A DNA stretch of 50,296 bases. Origin: Alphaproteobacteria bacterium. Lineage in GTDB: Bacteria; Pseudomonadota; Alphaproteobacteria; RF32; CAG-239. Position numbers and translations under genes: made by a program. The notes under the pieces are model-generated. The model searched no databases. It saw only the letters and a list, made by a program, of their open reading frames with translations, and was not told where the DNA came from. The DNA is taken from the NCBI GenBank assembly GCA_017479785.1, contig JAFVBT010000083.1:1-50296 (forward strand). The letters are read 5' to 3'. Below, piece by piece: positions 1-9,431 of the stretch. Numbering within the stretch: the stretch's first letter is position 1; every line of letters starts with the position of its first letter.

Positions 1-1
1 A

Positions 2-2707
2 GAAAATATTACCGAAGATAACATCGACCAAGTTCGGAAAAATCACAAAACCTTAACTGAAAGAATGGCAAATATCACGCTGGATGATGAAACCATGCAA
101 ATGTTGGGAAATATCAGATTTCATGGTGAGAACGGGAATGTTCCGCAATTTATAAATCCGGAAACCAACGAAGAATCCGTTACCTGGCAGAAAGGATTTA
201 CAATTAAGCAGAACAGCCAATTAGAAACAATGGTTGATTTTGCGCGCAATAATACCATTATAGAAAATCTTGCCAGCGATGTAGAATCTTTAACAGATGA
301 AGATTTACGAACCGCCATGGCCAACAGAGTTAAAATTCAGGCATTTGCATGGGACGGTGCGGAAGAAAATGTTAAAGGCGCCATAGAAGATTACAAACGT
401 TATACAAATCCCGAATTTTTGGAAGCGTTCAAAACCCGGATGATGGATCCTAACAGGCCGTTAAATATTTCTGAGAAAGGATTTGACGCTGCCGTAAGAT
501 TATCGGTTAATGAGACAATGGGGGCAATTAACCGTATCAGTAAAATTTCCGGACCGAAAGATGATATGTTGAAACGGATTCATAAACCTATTGCAAAATA
601 TGATCCGAGAGCAAGCAGTCGTTTCGGTAATGATGGTGAATTTAAGGTTAATTGGCTTAAAACGGCAGGTTGGACTTTCGCCGCAAGTTTAGGCCAGAAA
701 TTGGCAACATACGGCGTGACATTGGGCGCGGTTAAAGCAGCCAGTGCATTGGGATTAACCAGCGCCACACCTGCGGTTGCCATGGCGGCAGCACTTCCTG
801 TTGTTGCGGGCGTGACTGCTATGGCAATGGCCGGTTTCGGTGCATATATGAATTATAAAAACTATAAGAAAGAGGCTCAAGCTGCCGGCAAAAAACCTGA
901 ATTTAAAGAATTTCTTACCAAACAGCCTTATGCCTCAACCAATATAGCTTCGGCTCTCGGTTTTGCGGCCGGTGCCTGCCTGATGACGGGTAATCTTGCG
1001 GCAGCAACGGCTCTGGGCGTCGGGTGTTTGGCTGCTGCCGGATACGGTACATATAAAGATGCCAAAGCTCATGGTTTATCAAAGGGCGATGCCATATGGC
1101 AAGCCGTTAAGAAAAGTTCTGCCATTGGGTTCGGCGGTATCGCCGGCAGTTATGTCGGTTCGTTATTGGGTATAACACCTGCTTCCGTACAAAAGGGCGG
1201 AAAAACACCTGATCAGGTGACCAAAGGACCGGATTCACACGATTACTCCGCAACGGAACGCGCACATGCCACCAACCGTTTGGATGATCCGCGATTTAGT
1301 GAATTCTTAAATAGATTCCATGTCGCACATGATTTGCAAGACAGTTCCGATCCGAATAAAGTGTCTGCTGATGTTGTGGCAAATTTGCGTGCAAGTATTG
1401 ATAATGCAATTCATGCAACCGGTGATGACAGATCATTCTTTACGGACGTTGCCGGCGATGCAAGACATCCTAATTATGTTGCCAATACGGATATGTTGGG
1501 ATATAAGTTCGAGCAATTGGCTTATTTGGCCCCGAATCCGGATACACAACTTGATCCTGCATTTGCTTCCGCACACCATTTGCCGCAAGGAACCACAATC
1601 GGTGAATATTTATCCTTTAAAGCGCCTGACGGATCTATGATGAACTATATGGATGCCTTAAGAGAAGTTGTAACCACCGGAAAATCATCCAATCCGCTCG
1701 GGTTCGCCGAGATGTTGGGTAAAATAGATAATACCGTCGGTGGACAAATTGATGATACTCCGGGCTTGAAAGGGATCTTGATTAATGATGCCGGTAAAGT
1801 GCCGTTCTTCGGTTCCGGACCGGAAGTTCAGCCTGTTCAGTCATTTAAGGCGGATGCTGATGTCGGATTTGATATCGGACATCATGAAACAGTTGTACCG
1901 GGTAAACAAGAACCTGATCTGACGATTCCTGGAGATAAGTTATGGGGCTTCGGGTATTGGGAACCTGTTAAGGGCTTGTACTCCGGTTTGAAAAAACGTG
2001 CCGGTGCCATTGCTGATAAAATAGTCGGTTTTAGAAGAACTCGGCCGCAAGCGATAATTCAGCCTGATCCTGCACCTGAACCGGTTGTTGAAAAGAAAAA
2101 AACTTATACGAAACCGATAGCTGAGATTAAGGAAATACCTGAAATCAAGAATATGCTGCAAGATGAATATAAGATTGTTTATGGTGTTGCTCCGTCACCA
2201 GTCAGCGAAGTAGAATATAAAAAGCTTGTTACGGCGGAATTTAAGGCTGATAAAGAAAACGGGACAACCAAAGCAAACAATTTTGCAGACTATCTTAAAG
2301 AGCGCAAGGCGGCGTATGGTGAAAGTTTAGTCAAGACGGCAAATCCGCTTGCCAAAGCCGAAGACTATCATCAAACTAAAGAGGGCAAAGAGGCAACGGC
2401 TAAAGTCAGACAGGAAATGTTTCAAACCAACTTATCGTTTAACGGCGAAGATTTGCCGCGCAATCAAATGACGTTGCAGAAGTTTACCAGATTCGCAACA
2501 TATGCTCTCAGCAATGGCGCGGACAGGGGTAATGTAACGGCGGCGCACGACAATTCAATTGCCGGTCAGAAGAAAGAGCGGTCGTCCGGCGGCAGATTTG
2601 ATGTCGGTACCGGCAAAGTCAGCGGTCAGACGACTAACGGCGGCAAGGGGGTTAAAGATGAGAAAAATGGCGCGTTACCGAATCCTAAGGGTAAGGAACG
2701 GGAATAA
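2..2707 (+). CDS. large Ala/Gly-rich membrane-associated protein, 5' end outside the window
   Basis: No family recognised. The first ATG is at 65, but the same frame is open back to base 2 with coding-like codons and no clear ribosome binding site before 65, so the gene very probably starts left of the window. Counting from the Met at 65 (880 residues), a soluble N-terminal part of about 195 residues is followed by three Ala/Gly-rich hydrophobic stretches at about 215-262, 293-330 and 352-370. These resemble the hydrophobic hairpins of pore-forming or membrane-inserting proteins. A long polar region follows, then a Lys/Glu-rich stretch (about 675-780) and a Gly/Lys-rich tail. No signal peptide can be judged because the start is missing. 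A strong terminator follows at 2727-2760, so this gene ends its transcription unit. Secreted effector, surface protein or toxin are all possible; none is shown. Confidence 0.8.
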   Translation, partial: ENITEDNIDQVRKNHKTLTERMANITLDDETMQMLGNIRFHGENGNVPQFINPETNEESVTWQKGFTIKQNSQLETMVDFARNNTIIENLASDVESLTDEDLRTAMANRVKIQAFAWDGAEENVKGAIEDYKRYTNPEFLEAFKTRMMDPNRPLNISEKGFDAAVRLSVNETMGAINRISKISGPKDDMLKRIHKPIAKYDPRASSRFGNDGEFKVNWLKTAGWTFAASLGQKLATYGVTLGAVKAASALGLTSATPAVAMAAALPVVAGVTAMAMAGFGAYMNYKNYKKEAQAAGKKPEFKEFLTKQPYASTNIASALGFAAGACLMTGNLAAATALGVGCLAAAGYGTYKDAKAHGLSKGDAIWQAVKKSSAIGFGGIAGSYVGSLLGITPASVQKGGKTPDQVTKGPDSHDYSATERAHATNRLDDPRFSEFLNRFHVAHDLQDSSDPNKVSADVVANLRASIDNAIHATGDDRSFFTDVAGDARHPNYVANTDMLGYKFEQLAYLAPNPDTQLDPAFASAHHLPQGTTIGEYLSFKAPDGSMMNYMDALREVVTTGKSSNPLGFAEMLGKIDNTVGGQIDDTPGLKGILINDAGKVPFFGSGPEVQPVQSFKADADVGFDIGHHETVVPGKQEPDLTIPGDKLWGFGYWEPVKGLYSGLKKRAGAIADKIVGFRRTRPQAIIQPDPAPEPVVEKKKTYTKPIAEIKEIPEIKNMLQDEYKIVYGVAPSPVSEVEYKKLVTAEFKADKENGTTKANNFADYLKERKAAYGESLVKTANPLAKAEDYHQTKEGKEATAKVRQEMFQTNLSFNGEDLPRNQMTLQKFTRFATYALSNGADRGNVTAAHDNSIAGQKKERSSGGRFDVGTGKVSGQTTNGGKGVKDEKNGALPNPKGKERE

Positions 2708-2726
2708 TCCATAAGTTCAGAAAAAG

Positions 2727-2760
2727 AAAACACTCTTACTGCAAATAAGAGTGTTTTTAT
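2727..2760 (+). terminator. intrinsic terminator after the large unknown gene
   Basis: A 12-bp stem (2727-2738 with 2746-2757), 7-nt loop, ending in a T run. It separates the upstream gene from eno. Confidence 0.85.
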
Positions 2761-2830
2761 ATTTTTGAAAGAGGAAAACATCGGTAATACAGCTTAAAAT
2801 TCTGCATTGTGCCGATATGCCGAATTTATC

Positions 2831-2858
2831 TTGACAACGCGCAAAAATTAACTAAGTT
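2831..2858 (+). promoter_or_regulatory. candidate sigma-70 promoter of eno
   Basis: TTGACA at 2831-2836 and TAAGTT at 2853-2858 with a 16-nt spacer, about 40 nt before the eno start. The -35 is perfect; the -10 is weak, so its exact placement is uncertain. Confidence 0.5.
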
Positions 2859-2895
2859 ATAGCCAACACTTAAAATATTTAAATAGGAGAAGAAA

Positions 2896-4173
2896 ATGAG
2901 TGCTATTGTTGATATTCATGCAAGAGAAATTTTAGATTCCCGCGGTACCCCGACTGTTGAAGCAGAAGTTGTTTTACAATCCGGTGCGTTCGGTCGTGCT
3001 GCCGTACCATCCGGCGCATCTACCGGTGTGCACGAAGCTGTTGAGTTGCGTGATGGTGATAAATCTCGTTTCGGCGGTAAAGGTGTTTTAAAGGCCGTTG
3101 AAAATGTTAATGAAGAAATTTATGATGCTTTGGCCGGTTATGAAGCCGAAGATCAAATTGATATTGATAATAAAATGATTGAATTGGACGGTACGGAAAA
3201 TAAAGGTAAACTCGGCGCTAATGCCATTTTATCCGTTTCTTTGGCTGTTGCTAAGGCTCAGGCTGAAGAAGCTGAATTACCGTTATATCGCTATTTGGGC
3301 GGCACAATGGCACGCACTTTGCCGGTTCCGATGATGAATATATTGAACGGCGGTAAACACGCAGATAATCCGATTGATATTCAAGAATTCATGATTATGC
3401 CGGTTTCTGCAAATTCCATCAAAGAAGCGATTCGTATGGGTGCGGAAATTTTCCAAGTATTGAAGAAGAATTTGAAAGCAGCCGGTCAAAACACCAATGT
3501 TGGTGATGAAGGCGGTTTTGCTCCGAATTTGAAATCTGCCGATGAAGCTTTGACATTTATCGTGAATGCCATTAAAGATGCAGGTTATAAACCGGGTGAT
3601 GATGTTGTTTTGGCCATTGATGCCGCTTCATCTGAGTTCTATAAGAACGGTAAGTATGAAATGGAAGGCGAAGGCAAATCTTATACCAACGCCCAAATGG
3701 TTGAATATTACAAAGGCTTGTGCGATAAATTCCCGATTTTCTCAATTGAAGACGGCATGGCCGAAGATGATTTTGAAGGTTGGAAATTATTGACCGATAA
3801 ATTGGGTGACAAAATCCAACTCGTCGGTGATGATTTGTTCGTAACCAATCCGGCTCGTTTGGCAATGGGTTTTGAAAAAGGTATTGCTAACTCTATTTTG
3901 ATTAAAGTTAACCAAATCGGTACGTTAACCGAAACAATGAAGGCCGTTGATATGGCTCATCGTCACGGTTATACGGCTGTTTTGTCTCACCGCTCCGGTG
4001 AAACGGAAGATACAACAATTGCAGATATTGCCGTTGCAACCAACTGCGGTCAGATCAAAACAGGCTCTATGTCTCGTACCGATCGTATGGCAAAATATAA
4101 CCAGCTGATTCGTATTGAAGAAGAGTTGGGCGATATGGCTGTATATGCCGGTACTTCTATTTTGAAAAAATAG
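2896..4173 (+). CDS. eno: enolase (phosphopyruvate hydratase)
   Basis: Converts 2-phosphoglycerate to phosphoenolpyruvate in cytoplasmic glycolysis; in many bacteria it is also part of the RNA degradosome. The protein has 425 residues, normal for the family. The substrate loop SGASTG is at 39-44 and the general-acid Glu at 205 (GDEGG). Mg ligands are Asp242, Glu285 and Asp312, the catalytic base is Lys337 (LIKVNQ), and the SHRSGE loop is at 364-369. All key residues are present. The ATG start has an AGGAG ribosome binding site 7 nt upstream. It appears monocistronic, with its own promoter and a strong terminator at 4186-4236. Confidence 0.98.
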   Translation: MSAIVDIHAREILDSRGTPTVEAEVVLQSGAFGRAAVPSGASTGVHEAVELRDGDKSRFGGKGVLKAVENVNEEIYDALAGYEAEDQIDIDNKMIELDGTENKGKLGANAILSVSLAVAKAQAEEAELPLYRYLGGTMARTLPVPMMNILNGGKHADNPIDIQEFMIMPVSANSIKEAIRMGAEIFQVLKKNLKAAGQNTNVGDEGGFAPNLKSADEALTFIVNAIKDAGYKPGDDVVLAIDAASSEFYKNGKYEMEGEGKSYTNAQMVEYYKGLCDKFPIFSIEDGMAEDDFEGWKLLTDKLGDKIQLVGDDLFVTNPARLAMGFEKGIANSILIKVNQIGTLTETMKAVDMAHRHGYTAVLSHRSGETEDTTIADIAVATNCGQIKTGSMSRTDRMAKYNQLIRIEEELGDMAVYAGTSILKK

Positions 4174-4185
4174 TTTTCAATTCGT

Positions 4186-4236
4186 AAAAAAAGCCTCTGA
4201 TAAGCGTTTAAACAGCGTAAATCAGAGGCTTTTTCT
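4186..4236 (+). terminator. intrinsic terminator of eno
   Basis: A 13-bp stem (AGCCTCTGA paired with TCAGAGGCT, extended by A/T pairs) with a 21-nt loop and a T run. Confidence 0.85.
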
Positions 4237-4323
4237 CATGCTGCAAATAAAAAAGCGAACTTTATAAAACACAAACCTTAATAAAACGTCAACAAACACG
4301 TGCATATTAAAAATAAAAAAAAC

Positions 4324-4352
4324 TTGACTAATGCTTTATCTAGTTCTAAAGT
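4324..4352 (+). promoter_or_regulatory. promoter of the first beta-barrel gene
   Basis: TTGACT (4324-4329), 17-nt spacer, TAAAGT (4347-4352), implying a 5' UTR of about 50 nt. That UTR carries TTGTTCAACA at 4381-4390, which recurs before the paralogue at 23613. Confidence 0.6.
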
Positions 4353-4410
4353 AGCGGTGTTACAATACGAAAGTATATTGTTGTTCAACATGTAATAAAG
4401 GAAAAAACTT

Positions 4411-5031
4411 ATGAAAAAATTTTTGTTATTAGCCGGTGTGGCTTGCTTATTGAGCGCTAATGCGCAAGCCGGTGTTTCTCAATACGTTTCCGGCAAGTTG
4501 TCTTATGACTTCAACAAAGTTAAAGCCAAATCCGGCGGCGAAGGCTTGGATAAAGTTGTTCACGCTAAATTGAACAAAGTTTTGGTTGGTTCTACCCACA
4601 TTGCATACGGTATTCGTGCCGGTTATGTTCGTGGCGAATTGGAATTAAACAATTCTCGTGACATTAAACGTAATCACGTTTATGACAATGATGGTTTCGG
4701 AATCGAACACTTCAGACTTTACAAACACTCTTTCATGGCAAATGCTTACTTTGATTATTTGACATGCACACCGTGGACACCGTATGTTGGTGCCGGTATA
4801 GGTGTTTCTTACTTGAAGGCTGATACAGGTGATTATGCTAAATCCGTTTATACTTTGGGTTGGCAAGTTATGGGTGGTATCACATATGATATCAACTCTC
4901 ACTGGACTTTGGACTTAGGTTATCGTTATGCTGACTTAGGTCGTGTTCGCGGTCACTTTGGTGAAGATTATGTTACCAAATTTGCTGCTCGCGATCATGA
5001 AATTATGTTCGGTGCAAGATACGAATTCTAA
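4411..5031 (+). CDS. outer-membrane beta-barrel protein (opacity/Omp25-like), paralogue 1
   Basis: A 206-residue protein with a clear signal peptide (MKKFLLLAGVACLL..., likely cleaved after NAQA near residue 20). Short alternating strands follow and the protein ends in Phe, as outer-membrane barrels recognised by the Bam complex usually do. Conserved blocks include the WTPYVGAG turn and GYRYADLGRVR near the C-terminus, typical of small eight-strand surface-antigen barrels of Alphaproteobacteria. It has the same length as the protein at 23613-24233 and is clearly homologous to it along its length. The family is usually structural or adhesive; the exact role is unknown. An AAAGGA ribosome binding site precedes the ATG and a bidirectional terminator follows. 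Confidence 0.85.
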   Translation: MKKFLLLAGVACLLSANAQAGVSQYVSGKLSYDFNKVKAKSGGEGLDKVVHAKLNKVLVGSTHIAYGIRAGYVRGELELNNSRDIKRNHVYDNDGFGIEHFRLYKHSFMANAYFDYLTCTPWTPYVGAGIGVSYLKADTGDYAKSVYTLGWQVMGGITYDINSHWTLDLGYRYADLGRVRGHFGEDYVTKFAARDHEIMFGARYEF

Positions 5032-5054
5032 TTTTAAGAATTTATTTCTTATAA

Positions 5055-5089
5055 GAAAAAAAGAGGTGTTGATTAACACCTCTTTTTTT
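5055..5089. terminator. bidirectional intrinsic terminator
   Basis: A perfect 15-bp stem (5056-5070 with 5075-5089) with GATT loop, flanked by A and T runs. It lies between the convergent barrel gene and the minus-strand gene ending at 5092. Confidence 0.9.
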
Positions 5090-5091
5090 GA

Positions 5092-5499
5092 TTAGCAATT
5101 TCCGGCACAATCATGCGACCAACAACGCCGAACCATATTGGCAAATTGCTTGCGCAAAGCCGGTGAACGCAAACGTTGTCCTTTTTGTTCTGCCTCAAAC
5201 AACTCTGTACAGTTCATCTGGCTTAAAATCCGCTCAACCTCTGCCGGATCTTTAATCAACTGGGCAGAAAGATTTTTGAGCTCCTTATCCTGCCTTTCCA
5301 GTTCAGAATCCAAGGTAGTAATGGCTTCTTCCAAAAATTCGCAGACTTCGTCCTCCAACTGGTCGCCATATTCCAGCAGAATATCCATAATGCCGTCGTA
5401 TAACTTTTCAAGCTTACGACGAGACATTTTACCGGGCGGAAGTTTGTAAAAATTTTCCAGCTCCAGATAAAGATTTGTAACATTCATATCCATAGGCAT
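5092..5499 (-). CDS. hypothetical protein downstream of recF
   Basis: Not recognised. With the first ATG (5499) the protein has 135 residues, mostly charged and helical. It has heptad-like Leu/Glu spacing in the middle, consistent with a short coiled coil, and a Cys-containing end (CWSHDCAGNC). There is no signal peptide or membrane segment. The frame extends upstream to a TTG at 5547, but that codon overlaps a good promoter (AAGCAA 5542-5547 and AGTATA 5520-5525 on the plus strand, i.e. TTGCTT-16-TATACT on the minus), so the ATG is preferred. No clear Shine-Dalgarno is seen, and ATGs at 5493 and 5487 are alternatives. It follows recF by a short gap but may be transcribed separately. Confidence 0.6.
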   Translation of the reverse strand: MPMDMNVTNLYLELENFYKLPPGKMSRRKLEKLYDGIMDILLEYGDQLEDEVCEFLEEAITTLDSELERQDKELKNLSAQLIKDPAEVERILSQMNCTELFEAEQKGQRLRSPALRKQFANMVRRCWSHDCAGNC

Positions 5500-5519
5500 A
5501 ATTATTTTAGTGTAGTCCA

Positions 5520-5547
5520 AGTATATAAAATCAGTGCGAAAAAGCAA
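5520..5547 (-). promoter_or_regulatory. candidate promoter of the small gene after recF
   Basis: On the minus strand TTGCTT, 16-nt spacer, TATACT, about 20 nt before the ATG at 5499. The short leader has no obvious ribosome binding site. Confidence 0.5.
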
Positions 5548-5573
5548 GAAAATTTATAAAAAAGGGGAATGCT

Positions 5574-6782
5574 TTATAAAATGCGACCGTTTTCTAACGG
5601 CAAAAATTGCGCCGAATCTTTGAGTAACGCAAAATTTTGCGGCTCAGTTGAGGTAATCCATGCCTGCAAATGCAGATTTTGTATTTTTTGCAACAGCGCA
5701 TCACGTTTTTGCTCGTCAAGATGAGTGGTAATTTCATCAAGAAGTATAACGGGCACAAAGCCTTTTTCCAAAATATGACACTTGGTTTGTGCCAGAATAA
5801 TACTGACCAAAAGAGCCTTTTGCTCGCCTGTTGAACATAAGTCCGCCGGCATGTTCTTTTTTTGGAAATAAACCTTAAAATCTGTGCGATTAACTCCGTC
5901 CGCACCATCGTTATATAAAATATTTGTCCGTTGCTTACGCAGATAATCGGCATAAAAATCTTCTGTTTGGAGAGCCGGTTCTGCATCAAGCCTTTGTTCA
6001 ATCATGCCCGACAGCTCCAGCCGAACATTCGGAAAAATATCGTCCGGTTCGTGAGCAATAAAAGTGTTCAATCGGGCAATTTGCTCGCGGCGCGCTGCGG
6101 CAATTGCCACACCGAAGGTGGCCATATCTGCCTCAACAGATTGCAACCATCTGTCATCTTGGCAACCTGACTTCAAAAGTTGTAACCATTGGCGATATAA
6201 GTGCTCAAAGTTGGCGCATCTTTTGGCATGTTCTATATCAAAGGCATAAACGAGGCGGTCCAAAAAACTGCGCCTCGGCTGAGGCCCTCCTTGAAAAATC
6301 CTGTCCATTTGCGGGGTAATCCATATAAGAGAGACATATTTTCCCAATTCCGTTTGTTGGGTAATTTTTTGCTGATTAATTTTAACGATTCGCCGATCAA
6401 ATCCATGCAAAGAATCGGTTTCCGCATCTTCTCGTATTATTTTTTGCAAAGCAGTGCCGATGGTAAATTCTTCATCATTTTTCAAAATATCGGCGGCAAT
6501 GTTCCAACTTTCGCCGGCTAAAATATTTGCTTCTTCACCATCGGGACGGATTCGTTTTATGTCTGCAAGTTTTGCACTGCGTAAACCGCGTCCCGGCGCC
6601 AAAAAAGACAGCGCTTCCAGAATGTTGGTTTTACCAGAGCCGTTTTCTCCTGTAATAATAATCGGGGCAATTTCGGCATTTACACGCAAATTCTTATAAT
6701 TTCTGAAATCAGTTAAAGTCAGGCGTTGAATGCCTGACTTTTGCTGTGTAATTGTGTGTAATTTTTCGGATAAGTCGTTCAA
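5574..6782 (-). CDS. recF: DNA replication and repair protein RecF
   Basis: An SMC-like ATPase that helps load RecA at gaps with RecO and RecR. The protein has 402 residues, slightly longer than typical. Walker A is GENGSGKT at 45-52, the ABC signature is STGEQKALL, and Walker B is VILLDE followed by the THLDE D-loop region. The start is a TTG at 6782, two bases after the dnaN stop; the purine-rich end of dnaN probably supplies the ribosome binding site, implying translational coupling. No ATG fits before the conserved N-terminal strand. A perfect 9-bp hairpin lies inside the 5' coding region (6716-6740). Order is dnaA-dnaN-recF, with no gyrB following. Confidence 0.95.
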   Translation of the reverse strand: MNDLSEKLHTITQQKSGIQRLTLTDFRNYKNLRVNAEIAPIIITGENGSGKTNILEALSFLAPGRGLRSAKLADIKRIRPDGEEANILAGESWNIAADILKNDEEFTIGTALQKIIREDAETDSLHGFDRRIVKINQQKITQQTELGKYVSLIWITPQMDRIFQGGPQPRRSFLDRLVYAFDIEHAKRCANFEHLYRQWLQLLKSGCQDDRWLQSVEADMATFGVAIAAARREQIARLNTFIAHEPDDIFPNVRLELSGMIEQRLDAEPALQTEDFYADYLRKQRTNILYNDGADGVNRTDFKVYFQKKNMPADLCSTGEQKALLVSIILAQTKCHILEKGFVPVILLDEITTHLDEQKRDALLQKIQNLHLQAWITSTEPQNFALLKDSAQFLPLENGRIL

Positions 6783-6784
6783 CT

Positions 6785-7903
6785 TTAAACTCTCATCGGC
6801 ATCAGAACATAGATTGCACCGGAGTCGGAAGTATCATGAATAACCGAAGGTGACGAGCTGTCGCTGAAGCTGAATTCCGCCGTTTCGCCCTTAATTTCCG
6901 CCAAAATATCCAATAAATATCTGAAATTGTAACCGATTTCCAGCGATTCATTATCATAAACGGCTTCTATTTCCTCAATAGCACTTCCCAAATCCGGACT
7001 GGATGTTGTTAAAATGACGTGATTTTTATTGGCAATCATCTTTATGGCGCGTGTTCTTTCGGCAACCACAGAAACACGATCAACCGCTGTTGCCAACTCT
7101 TTAACATTTAATTGAAGAATCTTGTTATTGTTTGTCGGAATAACACGTTCATAGTCAGGGTATGTGCCGTCAATTAACTTTGAGGCCAATGTGATATCTT
7201 CCAATGAAAAGCGAACTTTGCTGTCAGATAAGGAAATCTGAACATTTTCTACATTTGTATCATCCAACAATTTGCGAATTTCACCGACTGTTTTGCGCGG
7301 CAAAATAACACCCTGCATTTTTTCCGCACCGTTCGGTAACGGCGTTTCCACACAAGCCAATCTGTGACCGTCTGTGGCAACAATGCGCAGAACTTTTGTT
7401 TCACCTTCATCTTTCGGGTGAATATACAGACCATTCAAATAATATCTGGTTTCTTCGGTAGAAGCCGCAAATTGTGTGCGATCAATAACATCTTTCAATT
7501 CTTCACATTTCATGGCAAAGCTTGTCGGCAAGCTGTCGGAAGAAATGACCGGAAAATCTTCCACACCGATTGTCGGTAAAGAGAACTTTGAACGACCGGA
7601 AACAATGGAAAGCTGTTCTTTTTCATCCGGATAAACAAGCTCAACATCGGCACCGTCCGATAACTTTCTGACAATATCATACATCATGTGTGCCGGAGCC
7701 GTAATTGCGCCATTTTCCAAAATTTTGGCATCAACAATTTCGGTAATTTCCGTATCCATATCCGTGGCCTTAAAGCTGATGCCGTTATTACCGGCCTCAA
7801 TTTTGACATTGGATAATACCGGAACAGTGTTTCTTCTTTCTACAATATTTTGAACATGTCCCAACGTTTTTAACAAAACGGATTTTTCAATAGCAAACTT
7901 CAT
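6785..7903 (-). CDS. dnaN: DNA polymerase III beta sliding clamp
   Basis: The ring-shaped processivity clamp tethering DNA polymerase III and other enzymes to DNA. It has 372 residues, normal for the family. The N-terminus MKFAIEKSVLLKTLGHVQ and the C-terminus ending in VLMPMRV are typical; the C-terminal hydrophobic/Met-Arg end forms part of the cleft that binds clamp-interacting peptides. Three repeated clamp domains are implied by length and by family segments such as EETRYYLNG and ATDGHRLA. It lies 94 bp downstream of dnaA and is probably co-transcribed with it and with recF. Confidence 0.98.
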   Translation of the reverse strand: MKFAIEKSVLLKTLGHVQNIVERRNTVPVLSNVKIEAGNNGISFKATDMDTEITEIVDAKILENGAITAPAHMMYDIVRKLSDGADVELVYPDEKEQLSIVSGRSKFSLPTIGVEDFPVISSDSLPTSFAMKCEELKDVIDRTQFAASTEETRYYLNGLYIHPKDEGETKVLRIVATDGHRLACVETPLPNGAEKMQGVILPRKTVGEIRKLLDDTNVENVQISLSDSKVRFSLEDITLASKLIDGTYPDYERVIPTNNNKILQLNVKELATAVDRVSVVAERTRAIKMIANKNHVILTTSSPDLGSAIEEIEAVYDNESLEIGYNFRYLLDILAEIKGETAEFSFSDSSSPSVIHDTSDSGAIYVLMPMRV

Positions 7904-7997
7904 TTTTTTTCTACCATATAATTAATTATTGTTGTCATCAAAATACCAAAAATTTGATGCAATAAGAAACTAAAAAAACGAGTCTTCAACAGCTTTT

Positions 7998-9431
7998 TTA
8001 GTTCTCTAATAAATGGCGTAAAGCATCAACGCTTTCTGCCATAGACGTGTCTTCAATAATAAGCTCTTCAACCTTGCGAACGGCATGCATAACCGTTGTG
8101 TGATCGCGATCAAATTTGCGTCCGATTTCCGGCAGAGAACGCGATGTGAGCTGCTTTGCCAAATACATGGCTATTTGGCGCGGACGAGCCACGTTGCGTG
8201 CACGGCGCGAAGATTGCATTTCTTTAACGGAAATATTAAAGTATTCGGCAACTTTTTTCTGAATTTCATCAATTGTTGTCTTACGATCAATTGAGCGCAA
8301 CATATCTTTTAAGACATCCTGTGTCATATCCAACGTGATTTCATGACCGGAGAGCAACATACAGTGTGCGGCGATTCGTTTTAATGAACCCTCCAATTCA
8401 CGTGTACTGGCCGTAATCTTTTGTGCCAGAAAAGTTGCAACGTTTTCAGGCAATGCAATACCGAGCTGTTCGGCTTTTTTATGCAAAATACCTAGGCGCA
8501 AATCAAAATCCGTCGGCATAATGTCGGCAACCAAACCGCTGTTTAAGCGTGATTTCAAGCGCGACTCAATGCCGTCTAAATCATTCGGTGATTTATCGGC
8601 AGACAGGATAATTTGCTTACCGCTTTCAATTAAAGACGTGAAAGTATAGAAGAATTCATCTTGTGTTTTTGTTTTGTTGGCCAAAAACTGAACGTCATCA
8701 ATCATCAAAACATCAACGGAGCGGAATTGTTCTTTGAATGCATCGGTATCTTTATAACGCAAAGCATTTACAAACTTGAGTAAAAATTGTTCCGCGGAAA
8801 TATAAACAACGGTGCGGGAAGGGTCGTTTTGCTTAATATATTGCGCAATGGCATGCATCAAGTGCGTTTTACCCAAACCAACGCCGGAATACAAAAACAG
8901 CGGATTAAACGGAATGTTTCTGGATTCGGCAACCTTGCGTGCGGCAGCATAAGCAAACTCATTGGTTTTGCCAACAACAAAATTATCAAAAGTGAAAGCA
9001 TTATTCAATTTAGAACCGAAATATGATTCGCTGTCGTTGCTATTGTTGGCAATGTTGCTGACGGCATATAAACTTTGCGGAGTTGGTGATGAAGGCACGC
9101 GTTTAATCAACGAACTGTCAATGTGTGTGTTATTTAAAGAAGCCCCGGCGGACACGTTTTGCACCACAAATTTAACTTGCTTGATATCCGGATTCTTTCT
9201 TTCCCAAATACGATGGATTCGTTCGGAATAGTGGGCAATAACCCAATTCTTCATAAACGTTGTCGGCGCGCAAATATTCATGACACCATTGTCAAACGAA
9301 CTGATGCTTAGAGGTTTTAACCAACTGTCAAATGCAGTGGCACCGAATTCCATCTTTAACTGATTGCAAATTTCATCCCATTGTTCATTAATGGATAATT
9401 CTTCATTTGTATATATTGCTTCTTCAGCCAT
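7998..9431 (-). CDS. dnaA: chromosomal replication initiator DnaA
   Basis: Binds DnaA boxes at oriC and melts the origin; also a transcription factor. It has 477 residues. The N-terminal helical domain (about 1-85) is followed by a variable linker. The AAA+ domain has Walker A GVGLGKTH at 183-190 and Walker B MIDDVQF with the acid pair near 244-246. The C-terminal DNA-binding domain ends with the RDHTTVMHAV signature that contacts the box. The ATG is preceded by a GAGGAAC-type site. It heads the dnaA-dnaN-recF block. The upstream 360 bp contain no obvious cluster of DnaA boxes, consistent with alphaproteobacteria, where oriC usually lies elsewhere. Confidence 0.98.
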   Translation of the reverse strand: MAEEAIYTNEELSINEQWDEICNQLKMEFGATAFDSWLKPLSISSFDNGVMNICAPTTFMKNWVIAHYSERIHRIWERKNPDIKQVKFVVQNVSAGASLNNTHIDSSLIKRVPSSPTPQSLYAVSNIANNSNDSESYFGSKLNNAFTFDNFVVGKTNEFAYAAARKVAESRNIPFNPLFLYSGVGLGKTHLMHAIAQYIKQNDPSRTVVYISAEQFLLKFVNALRYKDTDAFKEQFRSVDVLMIDDVQFLANKTKTQDEFFYTFTSLIESGKQIILSADKSPNDLDGIESRLKSRLNSGLVADIMPTDFDLRLGILHKKAEQLGIALPENVATFLAQKITASTRELEGSLKRIAAHCMLLSGHEITLDMTQDVLKDMLRSIDRKTTIDEIQKKVAEYFNISVKEMQSSRRARNVARPRQIAMYLAKQLTSRSLPEIGRKFDRDHTTVMHAVRKVEELIIEDTSMAESVDALRHLLEN

